A stretch of DNA of 11,408 bases, from the NCBI GenBank assembly GCA_029253325.1, contig JAQWZS010000201.1, positions 1 through 11,408 on the forward strand. Direction: 5' to 3'. The DNA comes from Bacteroidia bacterium (GTDB lineage Bacteria; Bacteroidota; Bacteroidia; NS11-12g; UBA9320). Shown one piece after another: positions 1 through 5,890 of this stretch (position 1 is the stretch's first letter; each line of letters starts with the position of its first letter). The position numbers were made by a program, and so were the translations under genes. The notes beneath the pieces are model-generated. The model saw only the letters and a list, made by a program, of their open reading frames with translations, had not been told where the DNA came from and did not search any database.

Positions 1-873
1 ATGTGGATGCATTACCCAAATTAATTCACCCACAAACTGGAAGAGTGCATACACATTTTTTCTCAAGCTGTGGCTGCTACCGGTCGGTTGAGTAGCACAA
101 ATCCCAACCTACAAAACATCCCAATAAGAACTGACTTGGGCAAAGAAATAAGGAAGGCTTTCGTACCACGCGACAAAAACCACACATTACTTGCCGTTGA
201 TTATTCCCAAATAGAATTAAGAATTGTAGCTTCTATTGCTGAGGATAAAGGAATGATTGAGGCCTTTAACAACGGCATGGACATTCATACAGCAACCGCC
301 TCAAAAGTTTTTGGGGTAAGCATAGAAGATGTAACCAAAGAACAACGCTACAAAGCTAAAAGTGTGAACTTTGGTCTCATATATGGCCAAGGTGCTTTTG
401 GCTTAGCACAAAATTTGAAAATTTCTCGAACAGAGGCAAAAGACTTAATAGATGCATATTTTGAACAATTTAGTGGCGTAAAGAAATATATGGATGATAC
501 CATCAATTTCTGTAGAGAAAAAGGTTTTGTAAAGACAATAATGGGCAGAAAACGATTCATCCCAGATATAAATTCTAATAATCAAACTGTCGTTGGATTT
601 GCAGAAAGAAATGCTATAAATGCTCCTATTCAGGGGAGTGCTGCAGACATGATAAAACTTGCAATGATTAATATTCATAGACGTTTGTCAACAATAGATA
701 CTAAAGCTAAAATGATACTTCAAGTTCATGACGAATTATTATTTGATGTCCCAAAAGAGGAGTTAGATAAAATTAGATCAATTATAAAACATGAAATGGA
801 GGTTGCTATGCCGCTTGGAGTTCCAGTTATTGCTGAGGCAGGAAATGGCGAGAACTGGTTAGAAGCTCATTAA
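1..873 (+). CDS. polA: DNA polymerase I, C-terminal polymerase domain (5'-truncated by window; apparent frameshift)
   Basis: This is the end of family A DNA polymerase I, which fills gaps in repair and replaces Okazaki primers. Counting from the GTG codon at 70, motif A is DYSQIELR with metal-binding D44. Motif B is R93, K97, F101, Y105 within RYKAKSVNFGLIYG. Motif C is QVHDELLF with H220 and D221. The protein ends GENWLEAH, close to the E. coli end. The conserved segment just upstream (HPQTGRVHTHF) is encoded in a different frame, from position 3 to about 59, and the reading moves to the other frame at a T6 run at 56-61. The first 69 nt therefore belong to the same gene, and GTG 70 is not a real start. 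The Phe at F101 is the form that discriminates against dideoxynucleotides. The N-terminal exonuclease regions lie outside the window. Identity is very secure; whether the gene is intact is the open point. Confidence 0.95.
56..61 (+). other. Apparent +1 frameshift in T6 homopolymer inside polA
   Basis: The run has six T between CA and CTCAAGC. With five T the gene would read GRVHTHFSQAVAATGRLSS, the expected family A sequence, without interruption. With six T the upstream frame runs into a TAG at 93-95, before motifs A, B and C, and the downstream frame has a TAA at 22-24. A homopolymer sequencing or assembly error is the simplest explanation. A true mutation or slippage correction is possible. 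Confidence 0.88.
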
Positions 874-877
874 TGGC

Positions 878-885
878 TATTTTTG
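878..885 (+). promoter_or_regulatory. Putative Bacteroidota -7 box for lpxH
   Basis: TATTTTTG matches TAnnTTTG exactly and lies in the 20-nt gap between polA and lpxH. Only 8 nt separate it from the lpxH ATG. About 20 nt upstream only a poor -33 match (CTGG, inside polA) is seen. The transcript would start almost at the ATG. Confidence 0.5.
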
Positions 886-893
886 TATAGATA

Positions 894-1637
894 ATGGGCA
901 AGACATATTTCGCTTCTGACTTCCATTTAGGAACCCCTGATTACACCTCATCATTAGTACGTGAAAAAAAAATTGTTCAATGGCTAGAATCTATCGAACA
1001 AGATTGTGAAACGCTCTTTCTGTTGGGAGACATATTTGATTTTTGGTTTGAATATAAAACTACAGTGCCCAAATACTTTAATAGATTGCTCGGAAAACTT
1101 GCTTCAATGACTGATGCGGGGATTCCAATCTACTTTTTTAAAGGGAACCATGACATGTGGACATTTGATTATCTAGAAAAAGAAATCGGTCTTAAAGTTA
1201 TTGACGAAGAATGGATAGGTGAAATTGATGGTAAAATTTTTTATATACATCATGGAGATGCATTGTGGAAAGAAGAAAGAGGCTATAATTTTATTCGTAA
1301 GATTTTTAGAAGTCAAATAGCTATATGGTTGTTTCGTCGTTTGCACCCCAATTTAGGAGTAGGATTTGCAAATTACTTAAGCAGAAAAAGCAGAAAGAAA
1401 AACAGTCAATTGGATCAAATTGAAATTCCCTTAGAAAAAGAGTATCAGATTCTATTTGCCAACGAATATTCAAAGACAAACTCAATTGATTTCTTTATTT
1501 TTGGTCATAGACACAAACCATTGGAGCACTCAATTAATAATTCCACCAAAATGATTAATCTTGGCGACTGGGTAACCCACTATACATATGCAACATTTGA
1601 AAATCATAAAGTTAAATTACATAATTTTAACCCTTAG
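894..1637 (+). CDS. lpxH: UDP-2,3-diacylglucosamine diphosphatase (LpxH-type metallophosphoesterase)
   Basis: This enzyme is predicted to hydrolyse UDP-2,3-diacylglucosamine to lipid X and UMP, the fourth step of lipid A synthesis, at the inner face of the cytoplasmic membrane. The calcineurin-like metal-binding motifs are all present in order: D9-x-H11 in SDFHLG, GDIFDFW with D46, GNHD with N85 and H86, HHGD with H119-H120, and GHRH at 204-207. The FDFWFEY and GNHDMW contexts are typical of LpxH rather than general phosphoesterases. Its 247 residues fit the family. The ATG at 894 leaves one residue before KTYFASDFHLG and lies just after a TAnnTTTG box, which supports this start. Its last 50 nt overlap the start of the next gene. 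The overlap falls in the C-terminal tail, after the conserved NLGDW segment. No transmembrane segment is evident. Confidence 0.92.
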   Translation: MGKTYFASDFHLGTPDYTSSLVREKKIVQWLESIEQDCETLFLLGDIFDFWFEYKTTVPKYFNRLLGKLASMTDAGIPIYFFKGNHDMWTFDYLEKEIGLKVIDEEWIGEIDGKIFYIHHGDALWKEERGYNFIRKIFRSQIAIWLFRRLHPNLGVGFANYLSRKSRKKNSQLDQIEIPLEKEYQILFANEYSKTNSIDFFIFGHRHKPLEHSINNSTKMINLGDWVTHYTYATFENHKVKLHNFNP

Positions 1638-2397
1638 TATTTTAGGTGTACTAAAAGTTAAAGGTCAAGATACCCTCATCTTAAAAAACTTAAAAAATAT
1701 TTCTTGTGTGAGTATTGATGCTAAAGGCAATAAGTATATTTCAGATGATTTAATGACGTTGTACAAATATGGTCCCAATAACAAATTAATAACTAATGTA
1801 AACAACAAATCATACGGGAATATTGCTAGCATCGATTGCTCTAATCCGTTTGAAATTTATGTATTCTATAAAGATCAAAACATTCTTGTATTTTTTGACA
1901 ATATGCTCAATATAAGAGGTGAAGTTCGATTGAATGACTTTCAAATGAACAATGTTGCTTGCGTATCAAGATCATACGATAACCATATTTGGCTGATTGA
2001 CATGTCTGAAAATAAATTATTAAAAATCAGCAAAACAGGGGAGATACTAGCTGAATCCAACTACTTAAATTCAATCAGTACAAAGCAAATTAATCCATAT
2101 AAAGTTTGGGAACTTAACGGACAAGTCCATGTTGCAGACTCAACAATTGGAGTTTTTACATTTGATATTTATACTACTCTAGATAAGACTTACCATACCC
2201 AAAGTTTTTCTTCCATAATGAGTAGCACTGAAAGCTTGTATTACAATCAAAAGGGAACAGTTATTAAGTACAATAAACTACTAAGAACACCCATAAATAT
2301 AAACACCTATATTCCTAGCGAAGCTAGGTTAGCCATTGACAAAGACAACCTTTATTACTATTACAACAATAAAATCATCTCATTGAAACGTCCATAA
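1588..2397 (+). CDS. Secreted beta-propeller-like protein, function unknown
   Basis: I cannot assign a function. The protein has 269 residues. It begins with a likely Sec signal peptide: basic n-region (K5, K8), hydrophobic core about 9-22 (LNYIILTLSILGVL), and a VKGQ end suggesting cleavage after G26 with a mature N-terminal Gln, common in Bacteroidota. Two Lys in the c-region are slightly unusual. The mature part is rich in short beta-strand repeats such as CVSIDAKGNKYISD, PFEIYVFYKDQNILVFFD and NHIWLIDMSENKLLKI, spaced like blades of an NHL/YWTD-type propeller. No catalytic motif is apparent. From memory it resembles a conserved Bacteroidota family of secreted hypothetical proteins; I could not check this. 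The signal peptide is encoded inside the lpxH 3' end in another frame. The only other start is TTG at 1594, so the overlap is genuine, and translational coupling to lpxH is likely. The product is probably periplasmic or outer-membrane associated. Confidence 0.8.
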   Translation: MQHLKIIKLNYIILTLSILGVLKVKGQDTLILKNLKNISCVSIDAKGNKYISDDLMTLYKYGPNNKLITNVNNKSYGNIASIDCSNPFEIYVFYKDQNILVFFDNMLNIRGEVRLNDFQMNNVACVSRSYDNHIWLIDMSENKLLKISKTGEILAESNYLNSISTKQINPYKVWELNGQVHVADSTIGVFTFDIYTTLDKTYHTQSFSSIMSSTESLYYNQKGTVIKYNKLLRTPININTYIPSEARLAIDKDNLYYYYNNKIISLKRP

Positions 2398-2408
2398 AAT
2401 AGTTTCAG

Positions 2409-2439
2409 TTGATTAGCCCAGTCATTATAAATACATTTG
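2409..2439 (+). promoter_or_regulatory. Putative prfA promoter (-33 TTG, -7 TACATTTG)
   Basis: TACATTTG at 2432-2439 fits the Bacteroidota -7 consensus TAnnTTTG. TTG at 2409-2411 lies 20 nt upstream, near the expected -33 spacing. It sits in the 48-nt gap after the propeller gene. Only 6 nt lie between the box and the prfA ATG, so the mRNA should start at or next to the start codon. Confidence 0.65.
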
Positions 2440-2445
2440 CGATTC

Positions 2446-3510
2446 ATGCTTGAAACATTAGAAGGAATACATGCTAGATTTAAAGAGGTAGAACTACTAT
2501 TAAGCAGTCCGGAAGTGGCATCTGACATCAAACAGTTTACCAAACTTAATAAGGAATACAGTGACCTGAAACAAATTGTAGAACGCTACTTTGAATACAA
2601 AAATTTAATCGGAAACTTATCGGAGGCCAGAGAAATTATAGCAAATAGCGAGGATTCTGAAATGAAAGAAATGGCTCGCGAGGAACTTGAGGAGTTAACT
2701 GCTAAGCAAGAGCCATTAGAGGAAGAAATTAAATTACTTTTAGTGCCAAAAGATCCAGAAGATGATAAAAATGCAATGGTTGAGATACGTGCTGGAACTG
2801 GAGGCGATGAGGCTAGCATTTTTGCAGGCGACCTATTTCGAATGTATACGCGATTTTTTGATTCACAAGGATGGAAACATGAAACTATTGAAGCAACAGA
2901 GGGGACATCTGGTGGATTCAAAGAAATTATTATTAAAGTAGAAGGAAATGAAATTTTTGGTACCTTAAAATTTGAGGCTGGTGTACACCGAGTCCAACGA
3001 GTTCCTGAGACAGAGACTCAAGGTAGAGTCCATACATCTGCCGCAACAGTAGCAGTTCTACCTGAGGTTGAAGAAATTGATTTAAAAATAAACCCCGCTG
3101 ACATATCTCTTCAAACATCGCGATCTGGAGGTGCTGGTGGTCAAAACGTAAACAAAGTTGAAACAAAGGTTCAATTGACCCATAAACCGTCTGGAATTGT
3201 TGTAGTTTGCTCACAAGCAAGGTCACAGTTAGCCAATCGCGAGATCGCAATGGACATGTTGCGTTCAAAATTGTATGATTTAGAGCTTGTCAAACGCAAT
3301 GGCGATATTGCTGCTCAAAGAAAGACTATGGTGTCAACTGGTGATAGAAGTGCAAAAATTCGTACTTATAACTATCCGCAAGGAAGAGTAACAGATCACC
3401 GAATAAATCTCACCTTATATAATCTAAACGGGGTAATGAATGGAGATATTGGCGAAATTATTGAATCATTGAAATTAGCCGAAAATGCTGAAAAGCTAAA
3501 AATGGGATAA
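2446..3510 (+). CDS. prfA: Peptide chain release factor 1 (RF1)
   Basis: RF1 recognises UAA and UAG in the ribosomal A site and triggers hydrolysis of peptidyl-tRNA. Counting from the ATG at 2446 (354 residues, normal for RF1), the universal GGQ is at 231-233 in SGGAGGQNVNKVET. The codon-recognition tripeptide region is RVPETETQGRVHTSA, with P187-E188-T189 where RF1 has P-x-T; RF2 would have SPF. The N-terminal domain is a charged helical region, followed by the MVEIRAGTGGDEA segment typical of class I factors. An upstream in-frame TTG at 2437 is part of the promoter box TACATTTG, so ATG 2446 is the better start. The Glu in the tripeptide differs from the PAT/PVT of model bacteria, but the context is plainly RF1 and this may be a Bacteroidota variant. 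No hemK/prmC methylase gene lies next to it, unlike in enterobacteria. Confidence 0.96.
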   Translation: MLETLEGIHARFKEVELLLSSPEVASDIKQFTKLNKEYSDLKQIVERYFEYKNLIGNLSEAREIIANSEDSEMKEMAREELEELTAKQEPLEEEIKLLLVPKDPEDDKNAMVEIRAGTGGDEASIFAGDLFRMYTRFFDSQGWKHETIEATEGTSGGFKEIIIKVEGNEIFGTLKFEAGVHRVQRVPETETQGRVHTSAATVAVLPEVEEIDLKINPADISLQTSRSGGAGGQNVNKVETKVQLTHKPSGIVVVCSQARSQLANREIAMDMLRSKLYDLELVKRNGDIAAQRKTMVSTGDRSAKIRTYNYPQGRVTDHRINLTLYNLNGVMNGDIGEIIESLKLAENAEKLKMG

Positions 3511-3550
3511 ATTTTAGTTTTTAAAAATTTATTAACAAAAAGGTCTTGTT

Positions 3551-3582
3551 TTTGCTGTTTTTGTGGTAATAAAATATTTTTG
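3551..3582 (+). promoter_or_regulatory. Putative glnN promoter (TTTG, N20, TATTTTTG)
   Basis: TATTTTTG at 3575-3582 is a full TAnnTTTG match, and TTTG at 3551-3554 lies exactly 20 nt upstream. It falls in the 92-nt gap between prfA and glnN. A second TTTTTG at 3558-3563 makes an imperfect tandem repeat with the -33 site. Transcription should begin around 3588-3590, giving a short A-rich leader of about 15 nt before the ATG at 3603. Confidence 0.7.
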
Positions 3583-3602
3583 CACCATAAAATATACTTA
3601 AA

Positions 3603-5765
3603 ATGAGGTTTGAATCACTAAAAACTGTTTCTACAAGAAAAAACTTTATCGCAAAAGATAAGTCTGTTTCCTTCACTGAACTTTTTAATAGCAATGTATT
3701 TGACGATTCTGCAATGCGAGACTTTCTCAGCAGAGAAGCTTATGAATCGGTTAGTAATTCTATCAAAAATGGAAAAACCATCAATAGAAAAATGGCTGAG
3801 CACGTAGCTTCAGGAATGAAACGATGGGCTTTGAGTAAAGGAGCAACACACTACACACATTGGTTTCAACCACTTACTGGTTCTACTGCAGAAAAGCACG
3901 ATTCATTTTTTGAGCCTGAAAACGGTAAAGCCGTTGAGAAATTTACAGCAGGAGCATTGGTTCAACAAGAACCTGACGCATCTAGCTTACCGAGTGGTGG
4001 ACTAAGGAATACTTTTGAAGCGAGAGGATACACGGCTTGGGACCCTTCTTCTCCAGCCTTTATATATGAGAATACTGCTGGAAAAACACTTTGTATTCCA
4101 ACAGTTTTTGTTTCTTATAATGGTGAAGCATTAGACTATAAAGCCCCATTGCTAAAATCTCTTAATTTGGTAGATAAAGCAGCAACTGATATTTGTAAAT
4201 ATTTTCTAAAGAAAGTTTCATCATGCACAGCTTCTTTGGGAATTGAGCAGGAATACTTTTTAGTAGATGAAGCCATGTATCAAGCCAGACCAGATTTGGT
4301 TATGTGTGGTAGAACACTAGTTGGGCATGCTCCAGCAAAAGGACAACAAATGGATGATCATTACTTCGGATCTATTCCTGACAGAGTCTTTAACTACATG
4401 TACGACTTAGAGGTAGAAGCAGCAAAAATTGGAATACCCTTAAAGACAAGGCATAATGAAGTTGCTCCAGGACAATACGAATGTGCTCCAATGTTTGAAG
4501 ATGTAAATCTTGCAGTTGATCACAACCAACTTTTAATGGATCTAATGGATGAGGTTGCAAAACGTCACCATTTCAGAGTATTATTACACGAAAAGCCTTT
4601 TGCTGGGATTAATGGATCAGGAAAACACAACAACTGGTCGCTAATTACAAATACAGGGGTTAATCTGTTATCTCCAGGGTCTGATCCTAACTCAAATTTA
4701 CTTTTCTTGACTATTTTTATAAATACGATAAAAGCATTACATGATAATTCTGATATAATTCGAGCAAGTATTGCTTCAGCATCTAATGATCACAGACTTG
4801 GAGCTAATGAAGCACCACCAGCAATTATTTCTGCATTTATTGGATCAAAACTAACACAAGTATTAAATGCTTTCTTGAAAGACTCGACTGCAGAGGATAC
4901 CGACGAAAAAAAATCAATCAATATTGATAAAATTCCAGAAATATTAAGAGATAATACTGATAGAAACAGAACTTCTCCATTCGCATTTACAGGTAATAAA
5001 TTCGAATTAAGAGCAGTAGGTTCATCTACAAATTCTGCACAACCCATGACAGCTCTCAACACTGCAGTCGCTAATCAATTGATTCAGTTTAAAGCAAATG
5101 TTGATGCAGGTGTGACAAAGGGAAAAGACCTTAAAAAGACTATCGTTCTAGAACTCAAAAAAGTTTTAAAAGATGCTCAAAATATACTTTTTGAAGGGAA
5201 TAATTACAGTGAAGAATGGGCGAAAGAAGCGAAAAAGAGAGGGCTAAGTAACATAAAAAACACACCAGAATCACTCAAAGCATATATCAGTAAACAAGCG
5301 ATAGATACTTTCGTTAAAAATGGTATCTTCACTAAAGAGGAACTTCATGCCAGATACGAAATAATGTTGGAAGATTACATGAAAAAAATCCAAATTGAAG
5401 GCAGGGTTCTTGGGGAAATAGCATACTCTTATGTTCTACCTCCAGCAATTGAATATCTAACTGTAGTTGCCACTAACATTAGAACACTTAAAGAAGCAGG
5501 AATAAAAGTTGGTAAAGCACAAAAAGAACTCGTTCAGGCCATTGCAGAACACATTGATATGGTAAAAACGAAGACTGATAAAATGGTGGAATCAAGAAAA
5601 AAGGCGAACAATCTCCAAGATACTGAAAAACAAGCAATATCTTACCATTTTGATGTTAAAGAATCATTCGATGATATTCGCTACCATATGGATAAACTTG
5701 AACAATTGGTAGATGACAAAATTTGGCAACTACCTAAGTATAGAGAACTGCTTTTCTTACGATAA
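3603..5765 (+). CDS. glnN: Glutamine synthetase type III
   Basis: This enzyme makes glutamine from glutamate, ammonia and ATP in the cytoplasm. The length of 720 residues matches GSIII (about 700-730) and not GSI or GSII (about 350-470). Catalytic-core blocks visible in order are GIEQEYFLVDE (E215 and E217, metal ligands by analogy), RHNEVAPGQYE (283-293), KPFAGINGSGKHNNWSL from 331 (loop with the GSGKH characteristic of GS), and KFELRAVGSSTN (466-477, with E468 and R470). The N-terminal part contains the GSIII-specific HYTHWFQPLTGSTAEKHDSF and FEARGYTAWDPSSPAF blocks. The C-terminal ~200 residues are helical and charged, as in the dodecameric GSIII family. ATG 3603 lies about 20 nt after a good promoter. 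The gene stands alone, with its own promoter and a strong hairpin terminator. No P-II or AmtB gene is adjacent in this window. Confidence 0.96.
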   Translation: MRFESLKTVSTRKNFIAKDKSVSFTELFNSNVFDDSAMRDFLSREAYESVSNSIKNGKTINRKMAEHVASGMKRWALSKGATHYTHWFQPLTGSTAEKHDSFFEPENGKAVEKFTAGALVQQEPDASSLPSGGLRNTFEARGYTAWDPSSPAFIYENTAGKTLCIPTVFVSYNGEALDYKAPLLKSLNLVDKAATDICKYFLKKVSSCTASLGIEQEYFLVDEAMYQARPDLVMCGRTLVGHAPAKGQQMDDHYFGSIPDRVFNYMYDLEVEAAKIGIPLKTRHNEVAPGQYECAPMFEDVNLAVDHNQLLMDLMDEVAKRHHFRVLLHEKPFAGINGSGKHNNWSLITNTGVNLLSPGSDPNSNLLFLTIFINTIKALHDNSDIIRASIASASNDHRLGANEAPPAIISAFIGSKLTQVLNAFLKDSTAEDTDEKKSINIDKIPEILRDNTDRNRTSPFAFTGNKFELRAVGSSTNSAQPMTALNTAVANQLIQFKANVDAGVTKGKDLKKTIVLELKKVLKDAQNILFEGNNYSEEWAKEAKKRGLSNIKNTPESLKAYISKQAIDTFVKNGIFTKEELHARYEIMLEDYMKKIQIEGRVLGEIAYSYVLPPAIEYLTVVATNIRTLKEAGIKVGKAQKELVQAIAEHIDMVKTKTDKMVESRKKANNLQDTEKQAISYHFDVKESFDDIRYHMDKLEQLVDDKIWQLPKYRELLFLR

Positions 5766-5781
5766 TTTATTTAATCAAACC

Positions 5782-5824
5782 CTGATTTACATCCTCTTAA
5801 TTGTGTGAAGAGGATGTAAATTAG
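5782..5824 (+). terminator. Hairpin terminator after glnN
   Basis: An inverted repeat with arms 5782-5798 and 5808-5824 pairs 17 bp with one G-T wobble (the inner 13 bp, TTTACATCCTCTT, are perfect) around a 9-nt loop. It starts 17 nt after the glnN stop and is followed by AT-rich sequence with several short T runs rather than a clean U tract. It separates glnN from the PorE-like gene. Confidence 0.8.
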
Positions 5825-5842
5825 AATTATATATTTATTTTA

Positions 5843-5874
5843 TTTGTTTTTGGGCGTATATTTTTTGATTTTTG
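5843..5874 (+). promoter_or_regulatory. Candidate promoter of the PorE-like gene
   Basis: GATTTTTG at 5867-5874 differs from TAnnTTTG by one base (G for T), and TTTG at 5843-5846 lies 20 nt upstream, the same spacing as the glnN and prfA promoters. The start point would be near 5880, about 10 nt before the ATG at 5891. An overlapping TATTTTTTG at 5859-5867 has one T too many. The region is very T-rich, so chance matches are possible. Confidence 0.45.
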
Positions 5875-5890
5875 ACGTTCTTAACACAAT

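Noticed and set aside
56..69. Programmed ribosomal frameshift in polA
   Set aside because: There is only a short T run, with no stimulatory hairpin or Shine-Dalgarno-like element seen. polA is not known to use frameshifting, so an indel or sequencing error is simpler.
348..678. Two minus-strand open frames opposite polA
   Set aside because: They lie entirely within well-conserved polymerase motifs B and downstream, resemble no family, and have no promoter box; they are shadows of the polA frame.
2437..2445. Earlier TTG start for prfA
   Set aside because: The TTG is the end of the TACATTTG promoter box, so it would probably not be transcribed as coding sequence. ATG 2446 fits the RF1 N-terminus.
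2586..3268. Two minus-strand frames of 111 codons opposite prfA
   Set aside because: Both are antisense to conserved RF1 sequence, including the GGQ region. Their low-complexity Ser/Ile/Leu composition is typical of shadow frames.
3509..3530. AAATTTT / AAAATTT inverted repeat just after prfA as a terminator
   Set aside because: The seven pairs are all A-T, there is no GC in the stem and no following T tract, so it is too weak in this AT-rich spacer.
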